Source: Fragilariopsis cylindrus CCMP1102 | Lineage: Eukaryota; Bacillariophyta; Bacillariophyceae; Bacillariales; Bacillariaceae | Length of the DNA: 64,000 bases | Assembly: GCA_900095095.1 (NCBI GenBank) | Contig: FMBT01000299.1 | Location: forward strand, 248,001-312,000 | Reading direction: 5' to 3' | In this document: positions 43,683 through 54,289 of the stretch, in pieces | Position numbering within the stretch: the first letter of the stretch is position 1 | Layout: each line of letters starts with the position of its first letter | The notes under the pieces: model-generated | Seen by the model: only the letters and a program-made list of their open reading frames with translations | The model's database searches: none | Told to the model about the DNA's origin: nothing | Program-made: the position numbers and the translations under genes

Positions 43683-46662
43683 CTACCAGATACTGCCAGG
43701 TGCCTGTTGGCCCTGTTTTGTATGGTCGTGGCCTTGCCCGATCGTTCCAATCGGTTGATGTTGATGGAGGCCAAAACCTTGATGAGTGTTTCCTGCCGCT
43801 AACGATGCGCTACCACTACCATTGCGGTGAGGAGGTACTGACGCAGAATTATTACTACCACTTCCAATCGATCCAAAGCCACTACCTTGGAAATTTCCAC
43901 CACTCGTGATGTGAACTCCGGGTAACAAACTCTGTAGAAGAGCTATGTCGCTGTTGTTGCCTCCATTCACAGTCGTTTGCATCTGTTGGTTTCCTCCACC
44001 AATTGGAATTCCACCAATCAGATTGTTACTATTATTGTTTGATATTGCTGTTCCACCAATCATTCCTTGTAGGGGCATAGAATTACCATGTAATGAAGCC
44101 ATGTGAGATTGCGGTGCAGGCCCAGTTGTCCAGAGCGGAGTCGTTGACTCGTGAAGGGATCCAGAGCCACTTGGTAAATTAATGCCCAACATAGATGCCA
44201 AAGCAGAGCTACCCGTTCTATTCTGAACGTTACCAGGACCAATGGTTCCACCACCAATGACACCGCCACCGATTGAGTTTGTGTTCGCACCTGGGATAAT
44301 ATTCTGAGGGGCATGAGAGCCAATAGTACTACCCCAAGACGGAGCTTGGTGATGATGATTAGCGGGGTAGACAGGATCACCACCAGGAACTGAATCCCAC
44401 TTGCCGCCCATGCCTGAACCGATTGCAGATCTGACATTGAACGATGATGATTGTAATGGTCCATCAAACACTTCACCACCAAGACCGCCAAGACCATCAC
44501 CGCCGAAAGGTGCAAATGAACCAAGTCCAGAAGATTGTTGTCCACGAGAATCTCCGTTGACTGTAACATGGGGGTTTAAAATTTGATTATTTCCAATAAT
44601 AGGCTGTGGAACGGTAGCTGGAGCAGAAATCACATCTCCCCCGATACTGGAAATGGATTCAGTGTGAACAGGCAAATGAATATTCTTAGGAGATCCAGGC
44701 TGTGGCCCAGATTTGAGTCCATTAGCTTTCTTTTGAGAACCTGCACGTGTGTTAGTAGGTTTCTGAGTTTCTGAAGCACTATTCGAAACAGCCTTTGATG
44801 CACCTTTGGAGGCAGTACTTGACCGCTTGAGAGGTGTCAACGGAGTAAGCGTAGTGTGTGGAGCAGGGGGTTCTGAACGACTAGAGGCACTATGAGCGCC
44901 TGCAACCACAGATGCAGCAGTAGCGCCGGTACTTTTACGTGTTGTTTGGGGGATAGCCAACGAAGCAATCGCGCCTTTTGGTGCAGTTGGGATTGTGCTG
45001 GCACTATTATTGTTATTTGTAGATGCTCCAGTAGAATTAGGCTTGGCAGCACTGGTTGTATTCGTCGATGCTGAAGCTGAAGATCCGGAAGAGATGGCAG
45101 GAAATCCAGAGCTACCAGTTGGGGCGGTAGCAGCAGTAGAAGTGGACCGTACTTGTGGTGTTATTGTAGGAGGCGTCGGGACAACAGCAGCGGAAGCTCT
45201 AGCAGGTTCATCAAAAGAGGGAGGAGGGAAAATAGGATTTGATGACGCTTTACCTGTACCTGACGGACCTCCTCCTCCAGTTCGTCTACGTGGAGTGGAT
45301 CCTGCGGCACCACTTGCGGCACTCAATGCTTGTTGCACAATTTGTTGTTGACGTGCCAAAACGTCCCTTCCGCTAGTTACGTATCCAGCTTGAATTTCCT
45401 GCTTTGTAAATGTATCCTCAATGTGTCCCATATTATGTAGGTAAGTACATTCTGGATTATTACAGCGGACGTTTTTTATAAATGCGGAGCAGTATTTAGA
45501 AGTACCGTAAGATGATCGAACGTTCCGCCCATCCATATAAAAACCATCAAGCGCTAAGATACAAGACAATGTGTCCTCCTGAAAAGTAATGATAGTTCAA
45601 AAAGAAGGAAATTGATTGAGCAAAATCGATTTTTGTTGTTGCCGCTGCTGCTGCTACCATCCATTCAAGACCAATAATTCACTTTTGAATAAGATAAATT
45701 AAAACAAACATGCAAGGTACACACTGATACACGTACCTTATGAACAAACGTAACATAGGCCGAAGCACTTGCTCGTCTCACATCACCCCCACCAGTAGCT
45801 GTCTGACTCCTATTCAGAACAATTTTTGCAATTCTACCATATTGTCCGAAATAATCAGATTTACGAAGTGCATCTTCACTAGCAACATTCGGTGGTAGAC
45901 CTACGGCGTAAACAAGATTTCGACGTATTACTCTCATGTTTGCTAATTGAGTTCTATCCTTCGGTACCTCCATTTGTCCTACCTGTCTCCCTCCTGCTAA
46001 ACTATCAACTTCTGACATATAATGTACACAATCTGTTGAATGTCTTTGACGATTTCTTTCTTCTTTTGCTGCAGCCTCCTTTTCCTTGTTTGCTTTTAGT
46101 ACTTCCTCTACGTCGACTGCACTAAATTCATGTGGATCGTCTCCATACGGTGTACGGCATGCTGGACATAATCCTGATTCAGATTCACGAATCCTATGCC
46201 AGCACCACATACATACTTGATAGCCACATTTACAAGGAAAAAATTGTCGATCGGAGATATCTAACTCTTCACAACATAACGGGCAAACGACTTCCTGTGA
46301 AACACGACAAAAATAGAACACAATCACAACACGACACGACCAACCATTCAAATACACAAATACACGGATAACAAAATTTAATTTATGGTAAGAATGATGA
46401 CAGAATTAAAGGATGATGAATATATCAAAGCAAGCGAGAAAAAGAATATAATAGGCATCATCATTTAGTGAGATTCACAATGCAGCGAGTAGAAAATTTA
46501 ATAAAAAATGATTTCAAAACAACAACTCTGCAATAAAATGCTCCCCATTTTTTCTTCTTTTTCTTTTTCGAATTGATTCCGGCCTTCAAATTTAAATTGA
46601 ATCAAAACAATATAGATTAGTTGTCTCGCCCTTCATGGTTAACTTACTTCTTCATCATCCAT
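43683..46662 (-). CDS. NOT4: NOT4/CNOT4 RING E3 ubiquitin ligase of the CCR4-NOT complex
   Basis: Three exons on the minus strand: 46662-46648 (MDDEE), 46294-45737 and 45578-43683, 822 aa. NOT4 is the ubiquitin ligase attached to the CCR4-NOT deadenylase and acts in co-translational quality control. The C4C4 RING starts VVCPLCCEELDISDRQFFPC and ends GLCPACRTPY. The linker RRNLVYAVGLPP opens an RRM that ends in ASAYVTFVHK, and a C3H1 zinc finger follows (CSAFIKNVRCNNPECTYLH). The order RING-RRM-C3H is diagnostic. The remaining 550 residues are low complexity (Ser, Thr, Ala, then Gly, Ser, Asn, Gln), as in other NOT4 tails. The short first exon is accepted because its donor, phase and ATG fit. 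Confidence 0.93.
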
Positions 46663-47117
46663 CGTTTATTGGTTCTTGTTGCTATTGTTATTATCTGATC
46701 GCCCGTTTAATAAAAATGCTTAGTATGCTTGTGGTCCGAGCTACTTGTTTTGCTGTTAGTGTTCGTTCGTGTTCGTAATGTCAACCACTACACAACTCAG
46801 ACAAAACAAAGGCTACTACTGTACTTATTGATTATTATTGACACATACTCGCAAGTCAAGTGTTACTACGGTTCTCTTCGAGTTTCTTAGCGGTGTGGTG
46901 TGCATCATTATTTCAGACCGTGGATGGCTGGCCAGAATTTGGATGTGGGTAGTGTTCATATGATACCTACTATTGACTATTACATACGGTATGTTAACTA
47001 AAAGGGCGCGCAAAAAAGAGAAAAAGCCGATCTTAAATCATGGTGTCATTTAAAATTCAATTGCCGTCGTCAACATCAACTACAATAAAATACTACTACA
47101 AGTAGTAATCAAACAAG
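46663..47117. other. divergent promoter region (NOT4 / unknown 488 aa protein)
   Basis: 455 bp between divergent starts. No motif recognised. Confidence 0.45.
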
Positions 47118-48584
47118 ATGGACCGGAAATCGTTTCTCTGCTGCCAATCTTACCTCTACCCACTCCCCCCTGCTGGATTAGTCTCAGATAAATGTAGTCA
47201 TGAAGTTTTACTTACCAATATGGAATTGTCGATTGAACCTTGCGAAAATAATAATAATTCGACCGTAGTTGTTGATAGCGGGGTGAAAAGTCTGGGACCG
47301 GCCTATTTTTCGAAACCACCAAGAATAATAGTGTCTTCGACGACAACAAGAAATACTGCTATAAATAATAACGGAAATAGAAACGTTGACATTGACGTCG
47401 ACGACGCTGATAACAAGAAGATGGATTGTGGTGACTGTGATGGTAACAATGACGATAAAAAAGATAATAATAAAAGTACTTTTGATCCGACCATGTGTAA
47501 GGTTGAATTAACGTTATATACTGCCAAACTTCCAGAAAGAGGGATGACTACGCCCGTGAAGAAAGCAAACAGAAGAAACCCTTCGGAAATAGATGACCAA
47601 ACGAAAGATACAGCATCTGATGAGGCTATTGTAATTGCTGTTATCGATGGTACCTCTTTTCAGGTAGATTTGAATCGAATGCAAAGTATTACCAGTACGA
47701 ATCAAAAAGGAGAGATGAGTGTTTCTTCTCGTGGTGACACTAATTCCACAATTAAAACAATGATAAATTCTACCAGCGTAACTACACCATGTATGACACT
47801 CGAATTTCCATCATGCTGCTTTAGAATTTTTTCATCATCGTCGCCATTGTCATCATCATCAGCATCATCAGCATCAGCATCACAACCATCATCAACGAAT
47901 GCTTCGGACGATGCTACCGTCACTGGAAATTCTAATAATTCACAGAGAAGGGATGATGCAATAACACTTGATTTGGTTCATAAAAAACTAAAAATTCTAC
48001 TGGCTTCCGATTATGTGCGTCCTTTTCCTCTCAGTTATTCTGGTTTGATAGCTTCCCTGGATCAGAAAAACAACAACAGCAATAACAACAACAATGACGA
48101 TGATAACGACATACTAGAGTGTGCACGCATGTGCAATCAATCGTATTCAAAATCTTGGAATAATTTTATCTCGTTTGGAGATGTATTACAAAAGCCGGTG
48201 GTAAGATCCGAACAACAGTGTTCGACGACAGCATCATCGATGATGGATTCTATTAGAGAAAATGACTTTAAAGAAACCATCAACCAATTCATGCAGACAA
48301 TTCCAAAACAAGTTTGTTCTAGTTTCATTGAAGCAGATCAACGCGCAGCGGCTTTGAATTTATACGATGAGAAGATTGGTCAACAAAACGTTGCATTCGA
48401 TGATATAATTCGTGAATACTGGCCTAAAAATAGTATTAGTAGTAATAAACGGCGGAGGGTTGAAAGTCAACACAACAGCAACAATAATGTTGACTATACT
48501 GGTCAATTTGCGGATATTTTAAAGGAGCACAAAAAATTGTTAAAATCAAAGCATGAATTATTCCTACTGCCACTTCGAGAGTAA
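47118..48584 (+). CDS. unknown low-complexity protein, 488 aa
   Basis: Single exon. Asn/Asp-rich stretches (for example around 85-120 and 310-330) and a Ser/Ala run near 240 interrupt ordered segments such as TMCKVELTLYTAKLPERG, ASDYVRPFPLSYSGLIASLD, SKSWNNFISFGDVLQKPVV and QTIPKQVCSSFIEADQRAAA. A putative basic KRRRVES cluster near 450 could be a nuclear signal. This pattern of conserved islands separated by Asn runs is common in diatom nuclear regulators, but I do not recognise a family. Starts at 47118 or at an ATG at 47221 are both possible. Confidence 0.65.
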   Translation: MDRKSFLCCQSYLYPLPPAGLVSDKCSHEVLLTNMELSIEPCENNNNSTVVVDSGVKSLGPAYFSKPPRIIVSSTTTRNTAINNNGNRNVDIDVDDADNKKMDCGDCDGNNDDKKDNNKSTFDPTMCKVELTLYTAKLPERGMTTPVKKANRRNPSEIDDQTKDTASDEAIVIAVIDGTSFQVDLNRMQSITSTNQKGEMSVSSRGDTNSTIKTMINSTSVTTPCMTLEFPSCCFRIFSSSSPLSSSSASSASASQPSSTNASDDATVTGNSNNSQRRDDAITLDLVHKKLKILLASDYVRPFPLSYSGLIASLDQKNNNSNNNNNDDDNDILECARMCNQSYSKSWNNFISFGDVLQKPVVRSEQQCSTTASSMMDSIRENDFKETINQFMQTIPKQVCSSFIEADQRAAALNLYDEKIGQQNVAFDDIIREYWPKNSISSNKRRRVESQHNSNNNVDYTGQFADILKEHKKLLKSKHELFLLPLRE

Positions 48585-49127
48585 TTATTTATATTATAGT
48601 AATGATTGTTTTTTTAAATACTGTACGATTGTACTCAATAATGCTAAGAAGTAGTACCAAAACAATTAAAGTTAGAATTTGCTCATCTCAAGTCTGGTCC
48701 TCTCTGCTCAGACAAAAAAATATTATCTCGATTAAGAGATCCATGACAAGAATAATTACTCAGGTTTCAACCTTCGGGACGTCACACTATCATTGTTTGG
48801 AATTTATAATATTTTGAGTAATTTAGCGATTATAGTCCGTGATTAATTCCAGTCCCGTACAAATTGCATGTTGCCTATTTTCTTCGTATCTCTTCGTTTA
48901 TCTTACATATTTTCGACTGACTATGTTTCCTGGTCACTTTCGAACTTGCAATAAAAAAGATCGAATGATTGATATCTCCCATATCAACACCAAAAGGGAG
49001 TCTAAAACAAACGAAACGAAGGTCAACTCATTGTTCATTGGGCGGTTGAGACGAAGTGGTGAGGATCATTTAAATTCTCCTTCTAATTGAAAAAGTATAC
49101 AGCCAGCATAGATTAATTTAACCGATC
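48585..49127. other. intergenic region between same-strand genes
   Basis: 543 bp. The short frames at 48602 and 48839 do not look coding. Nothing recognised. Confidence 0.45.
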
Positions 49128-50402
49128 ATGATCACAGCACGAAAAGTTACGTCAGGATTCATCATCCCGCCGAGGACAATGCCAGATATGTTTTACTCGG
49201 CTATAAATGGTATGTGGTCTTTGTTAACTGAAAAAAATCGAGTTGGATTCATGAAAATGCTCGAAAACGATACAATTCAAGAAGAAGTATTAACTCAAGC
49301 GACAGCCGGACCGATGATAATGCTTTCACTCTTTCATGACCTACAAAATCCACTATTTAAAAAACACAAATTTGACCCTCTCGATTTTGTAGAAGGATTA
49401 GCACCGGCGTTGGAAAATTTCCACAATGTTAGTGGTGCGTTAGGAAATCAACTATACGAAATCAACCATAAGGCTCTCGCTGCTTTAAGTAAAAAGACGG
49501 ACGACGGCGACGATGACGAGAAAAAGTTGAAGCAGATAGATGATAATGACGACGATTCTTCCAACGACAATTATGACAATGATAACAACAATGAAAATAA
49601 TGACTGGTTGTTAGGAGACATCACGAAGGATGAGAAAGAATCATTACTGTCGGTTCTTCGTTCCTACAATGGTAGTAATGATAATAATGATGACTCAAAG
49701 AAACAACAGCAAAATGCTGAGGCGGTATTAAACTATGAATGGATGAAGGAAGCCGAAAGTAATCCGGAATCTGTTGCTGCTTCTCTTTCTCGAATGGTAA
49801 CTAAAGAACTATTTCAGATCAATCAACTTACTTCAAAGACAGCATTTTTACTCCAAAGTCAATCATTGAAGAATGATATAATGGTTCGTGAAGGAAGTTG
49901 TGAAGTCAATAATGTTGCTATATTGAGTGCCAGAGCGTGTCTATTTAAGGAAAAGAAAAGATCTACTTCAAAAGACAACAATAATGAGAGCAATAACGAA
50001 GGATTTGCCCGGGAATACGAAGCTGTTGACTTCAACTACGACGACGATGAAATTGATTCAAAAAATACTGCAGTTGCTGCTCAAATAGAAGTTTTATACG
50101 ATGTAACTCAAGAATTTGTAGTTGCGAAATCATCATCATCATCATCATCATCACCTTCTGATTCGAAAGAAGATGAAAAAGGAGAAGACACAAAAATATC
50201 GGAGAATGATTCCCCAATATCAACAGCAGAGTATACTTCATTATTAGATACTAAAGGAGAACCTAGACAGACTACCATCGTTGGCGTGGCAACGCTTGAG
50301 GGATGGCTGAAAAATGGACCTGATGATGATGGGGAACTGCGATGGAGACTGGCTTCGTATAGGCCACCGTACGAGTTCCCAGGGATAGAGCATGCATACT
50401 GA
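49128..50402 (+). CDS. unknown protein, possibly Tim44/Mba1-like
   Basis: Single exon, 424 aa. The start MITARKVTSGFIIPPRTMPD lacks acidic residues. Helical blocks follow (FVEGLAPALENFHNVSGALG, NYEWMKEAESNPESVAASL) with Asp/Asn-rich inserts. The last part alternates short strands (EVNNVAILSARACLF, AAQIEVLYDVTQEFVV) and ends TTIVGVATLEGWLKNG and WRLASYRPPYEFPGIEHAY. The strand pattern and closing W-x-L are loosely those of the Tim44/Mba1 fold of mitochondrial ribosome-membrane tethers, but this is a weak visual match and could be wrong. Confidence 0.6.
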   Translation: MITARKVTSGFIIPPRTMPDMFYSAINGMWSLLTEKNRVGFMKMLENDTIQEEVLTQATAGPMIMLSLFHDLQNPLFKKHKFDPLDFVEGLAPALENFHNVSGALGNQLYEINHKALAALSKKTDDGDDDEKKLKQIDDNDDDSSNDNYDNDNNNENNDWLLGDITKDEKESLLSVLRSYNGSNDNNDDSKKQQQNAEAVLNYEWMKEAESNPESVAASLSRMVTKELFQINQLTSKTAFLLQSQSLKNDIMVREGSCEVNNVAILSARACLFKEKKRSTSKDNNNESNNEGFAREYEAVDFNYDDDEIDSKNTAVAAQIEVLYDVTQEFVVAKSSSSSSSSPSDSKEDEKGEDTKISENDSPISTAEYTSLLDTKGEPRQTTIVGVATLEGWLKNGPDDDGELRWRLASYRPPYEFPGIEHAY

Positions 50403-50556
50403 TAATTTACTAGTCCAGCCTTTTTATTTAATTCAATTCAATTCAATGCAATGCAATGCAATTGTTTAATTGTAAAAATAAGATGATGGCCTTAAACAAT
50501 TTCGTTCGTATCGTCAGCTCGCATTTCGAAAAATCCTTCTATTATTATTAATATTA

Positions 50557-51249
50557 TTATAATTTTGGTAATCCTAGACAGTCACTTCTGATTAAGTCTC
50601 TAACGAGCATTCCCTCGAAATGATGTCCATCACTAATGTTAATCCATTGACCTGTGATAGAACTTTTACAGTACATATATGTTCCACTAACAGGACTACC
50701 ATATTCAAATACATGTTCTGTTTCACTTATTTCAATTGTATATAATCCTTTTATGGGTCCTAAATCAATCTTATATATCTCACCTAAATCACCTTTTGAT
50801 CGTTCAGTTTCGAAGAAATCATTTTTGGACTTCATTGGTTCTAATGCCACTTCTAGCTTGTCTAATAATTCAGATGCTGCTTGACAAAATTCTTTTGAAT
50901 TTGAAACAGGATCATGTAGACGTTGCAGTGTACTACTAGACGCTGTTGTGTCATCGTTTTCGTCGTTGTCAATAGAAAAATTTTCAGCAGCTACTTTCTC
51001 GATTTGTTTAGCTCCACGACGTCGTCGTCTCACGGCTAACAAGGTTTGAGTAGAAGAATGATAATTATTATTTTTTGACTCGAAGTAGTTTTTCTTAACC
51101 ATCATTCTTCTAATACTTTCTTCTCCGACAAATGCAGCAACATTTACTTCTCGAAATTGAACATCAACAACCGTCAAAGAATCCAATTGCCTCGGTCGTA
51201 CGATGGTTCTGGCAATCTGTCGTCGAAGAATACCACTCATAATTTTCAA
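50557..51249 (-). CDS. frataxin-like protein, mitochondrial
   Basis: Single exon, 230 aa. The N-terminus MKIMSGILRRQIARTIVRPR is a clear mitochondrial presequence pattern. After a basic linker (AVRRRRRGAKQIEK), the C-terminal 115 residues look like the frataxin fold: a first helix EFCQAASELLDKLEVALEPM, strands IYKIDLGPIKGLYTIEI, then EYGSPVSGTYMYC aligned with the family's WLSSPxSGPxRY, QWINISDG aligned with the W-x-xxxDG strand, and a last helix HHFEGMLVRDLIRS. Frataxin donates or gates iron in Fe-S cluster assembly. The SPVSG core is kept but the preceding Gln-x-Trp is replaced by HVFEYG, so it is a divergent member. Confidence is moderate. Confidence 0.6.
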   Translation of the reverse strand: MKIMSGILRRQIARTIVRPRQLDSLTVVDVQFREVNVAAFVGEESIRRMMVKKNYFESKNNNYHSSTQTLLAVRRRRRGAKQIEKVAAENFSIDNDENDDTTASSSTLQRLHDPVSNSKEFCQAASELLDKLEVALEPMKSKNDFFETERSKGDLGEIYKIDLGPIKGLYTIEISETEHVFEYGSPVSGTYMYCKSSITGQWINISDGHHFEGMLVRDLIRSDCLGLPKL

Positions 51250-51782
51250 AAATAGTTTTCGTTAGAGACCAAGGAAAAGGTGAATCGACTACGTGTTGTG
51301 CTGTTCGTTGTTTGTTATTGCTTGCGCCGCTGTTATGATCGTTCCTTCAAAGGGCACGCTGTTTGGTTTGTGTTTGATGGAGGGGGTATGAATTGAAGTA
51401 GCGAATAATAAGTCAGAAGAGCAGAATTAATTCTACTGTTTTATGATTTTCTGAGCCATGCGTTTGAAAAAAGTAGTGACTGTTTCAGTACCCACTTTTA
51501 TAGGATTTCGTAATTGTTTTTTTTTTAAATCTAAATAACACACTACGTAGAACACGTGCTCATTTTTAGAAAGTGTTATATATATTTTTCGTACTTGAAA
51601 GTATCAAGTACAGCAGTTGTAACGTGCCGGTAATATGAGGTATCCAGAGCAAACCGGCATGTGAATACCGAGCCTAAGTAATTTTGCGCGACTAAATGAT
51701 TGCGGAATGCGAATGCGAATGCGAACGAATAATTCTTTTGCCTTGAGGACACTTTTACGTTTGTACCTTGAGACGAAAGATC
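51250..51782. other. intergenic region between divergent genes
   Basis: 533 bp. It contains a GAATGC triplet repeat near 51705-51728 directly upstream of the next gene. Nothing else recognised. Confidence 0.45.
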
Positions 51783-52595
51783 ATGAGAGGAAGGACAAGG
51801 ACCGAGCAGGACAATGATGGTCTTTGCGACAAAGGTACCTGCCGTTTCTTTACATGTGTCGTTTTGACCTTCATCGTAATCATCTCTGAAATCGTACTCA
51901 TATCCCAAGGATGGACCTGGGGACCTTGGTTTTTTTTCAACATCCTCATTGTCTTCACTAGGCTATGTCCTTGCTCTAGCTCGATTTCTGTTTCTGAGTC
52001 TACGCCTAGTCAAGCTGAAATGGTGGATGTTACCAGCGATTGTGCCCATGTGGAGCCCGATGTTACCAGCGATTGTGCCCATGTGGAGCCCATGTGGCAT
52101 ACAAACTCCTTCGAGGGCACCCTCGAATCCGAAGCGGGCTTTCGAAATGCTGTAGAAAAGGCAAGTACCGAGACTACCGAAGCGGACTCAACCAAGTGGG
52201 TCATTACTTCTGACAAATTGGACGGCCGTTATGATATTCAATATGAGCGAGATGGTAGACTCGTCGATGCAATGATGAACTTGCAGTTTAAACGTGGATT
52301 CTGTGGCTGGCACATTCGAGGTACAAGGAACGGTCTGGACGATGGTCCTTTCTGTATCCAACAAGGCTTTCTTGCAAAATCTGGAAAGCTCTACTGGGAA
52401 GAACGTGAAGAATCCGAGGCAGCGTACAGTGTATTGGTGGTGGGTCGCTTTGTGTGGGTTGATATCTCTCACGGTTCTTTCCATGGCGATTGGCTTTCTT
52501 CCAAGAAAATGGAAACAGGCAGATTCACAAAGCTAATTCGACGCGACGACGAGGAGGACGGAAAATTCGCCGCCATGTCCTCTGCTATTGTGTAA
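51783..52595 (+). CDS. membrane protein of unknown function with 11-residue tandem repeat
   Basis: Single exon, 270 aa from the ATG at 51783. A transmembrane segment (residues about 21-42, FFTCVVLTFIVIISEIVLIS) is followed by an aromatic stretch and SVSESTPSQAEM. An 11-residue unit DVTSDCAHVEP is present twice in a row, exact at DNA level. The soluble part has KLDGRYDIQYERDGRLVDAM, GWHIRGTRNGLDDGPFCIQQ and LVVGRFVWVDISHGSFHGDW, a repeating beta pattern with many Trp and Gly. I recall similar beta-rich domains in other diatom proteins but no function. The GC content looks higher than in most neighbours by eye. Confidence 0.7.
   Translation: MRGRTRTEQDNDGLCDKGTCRFFTCVVLTFIVIISEIVLISQGWTWGPWFFFNILIVFTRLCPCSSSISVSESTPSQAEMVDVTSDCAHVEPDVTSDCAHVEPMWHTNSFEGTLESEAGFRNAVEKASTETTEADSTKWVITSDKLDGRYDIQYERDGRLVDAMMNLQFKRGFCGWHIRGTRNGLDDGPFCIQQGFLAKSGKLYWEEREESEAAYSVLVVGRFVWVDISHGSFHGDWLSSKKMETGRFTKLIRRDDEEDGKFAAMSSAIV
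52026..52091 (+). repeat. exact 33 bp tandem duplication within a coding region
   Basis: Two identical 33-base units (52026-52058 and 52059-52091) encode the repeated DVTSDCAHVEP. No base differs, so the duplication is recent or held by selection or gene conversion. Confidence 0.95.
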
Positions 52596-53448
52596 TGAAT
52601 CGTGAAACCCTGGATGGCTTAGCCTTGTCTCAAAGTAGGGGTTCCTTGGTTTTGGAAAGCTTTTCCTACACGAGAAACACAGCTTTATTTACAATATATA
52701 TTATTACTATGTACTCGTACTCTATGGTCGCTCAAAATTGATAATTGTACATCTTATTTATCATGTATATTACCGGCACGTTACAACTGCTGCAAACAAA
52801 TAGATTTCACTTCTTAAAATCGACAGCCCTCAAATATTTAAGATCTTATTTTGGGAAATTGCGTGTTTTTCAAACTCTGCTTGTGCCAAAGAACAATTCA
52901 ATCACCGTAGACTCGAAGTATATTTCTACGCCTTTCACGATCACAAAAATAGTCGACGATGGCGTTCGGAAAGTTGTACCTTGACTAGCTACTGCGTAAC
53001 CTTCCCTCTCATTCCTCACCAAAATTCCAACACAAGATCACTGATGTCCATATCCACCATCTGAAAGTTTCAATGCCCGTCGCATTCACTGACTTTTACC
53101 TCGTCAAACTAACACGCGCAAAAGCACGGAGAGTGATTGAAAACTTAAAAGCTCATTTTATTTTTCTTAATTTCCTCGACCACGACCATTTTCATCATTT
53201 TTATTATTATTCCTGCAGATTGCCGCACAATGAACGGATGAAAAAATATTTTACGATCGTTCCGTATAGGTACGCGGATACGTTCATTTGAAAAAGACCA
53301 CCACCACCACCACCACTACACCTCTACCGGCTTGTCCATCCTATCTCTTTCTTTTTGCGGTCATTCGTATCCATTTTTTTTACGATCGTTCTGTACGTAC
53401 TACGCACAATCAGTATTTACTCTCACAATCAACGACAACATAGATAAT
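52596..53448. other. intergenic region
   Basis: 853 bp. It contains an (ACC)n run near 53299-53317. Small frames (for example at 52745 and 53073) are not convincing. Confidence 0.45.
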
Positions 53449-53738
53449 ATGGTAGTTTATAGTAGTGGTGACACAGAAACAGAAGACGATGATGATAGTA
53501 TTATTATTGTCGACGAGGACGACGATGATGAAACCCTACGATTAGCGAAAGACAAGGCTATCCGTAACAAACAACAACAACTGCCGATGTTAGTATTATT
53601 GTTGTCGATGACAAGGACAACGATGCTGAAACCTTGAAGAAACGGAAAGTATCAACCAAAGTGAAGCCAGTCTCACCCTCATTGTTTGCGTGGGCCAGGA
53701 AACATAGCAGCAAAGAAGAAAAAGATGAAACAGTCTAA
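53449..53738 (+). CDS. small acidic protein with two SUMO-interaction-like motifs
   Basis: About 96 aa if one A is added at 53579-53580, which turns KQQQ-LPML into KQQQTADVSIIVVDD. The protein has two similar units: DDSIIIVDEDDDDETL, then DVSIIVVDDKDNDAETL, each a hydrophobic I/V core followed by acidic residues, the pattern of SUMO-interaction motifs. A basic middle (TLKKRKVSTKVKPV) follows and the frame stops at 53736-53738. It might be a truncated relic of a larger nuclear protein: codons just after the stop do not continue it. No homology is known to me; confidence is low to moderate. Confidence 0.45.
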
Positions 53739-54289
53739 AGATAACAACACAACCATCAAGGAAGAATATGATGCAACCACCAGGTAATAATGAGCCTGGC
53801 AACCACCACAATCAACGGCGAAAATAACCACAAAGGAAGCTCTACTTAAGTACTGTACGGAATTTCTGAACCTCTCGCAAACAAGCGAATCCGTGGGTGT
53901 CCTGATTGATTTTGAATCCGGCGCGACCAAAAATTTAAAGATTTTCGCGCCCGACATGTAGAATTGTCTATGTTTTTGACATATTGTCTATGTTTTTGAC
54001 TGCATCTTCGCGCGTGTCCGATTTTCAAATTCTTTCAAACAAGATAAAGAATGTCATCAAACTTTTTTAAATCTGTATCCTTGCAAAGATTGATAGTCAC
54101 AATGACACCAAGTCGTTGAACTTAGCAAGAAGACAGCAATCAGATAGACGATTACTTGTACCGTACTAATACACTGTACAATTAGTCTCTCAGCTTATAA
54201 GCACTTATTATTACTTGTCCTTCCAGCAACAATCATATCTGTACATTCGAATTGCTTTTCATTGATCACCAATCAACATCAACAACAGA
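53739..54289. other. intergenic region with 18 bp direct repeat
   Basis: 551 bp. It contains a GCGCGACC ... TTTCGCGCCC pair near 53920-53952 and an 18 bp direct repeat (53963-54000). No gene seen. Confidence 0.45.
53963..54000. repeat. 18 bp direct repeat
   Basis: ATTGTCTATGTTTTTGAC occurs at 53963-53980 and, exactly, at 53983-54000. Confidence 0.9.
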
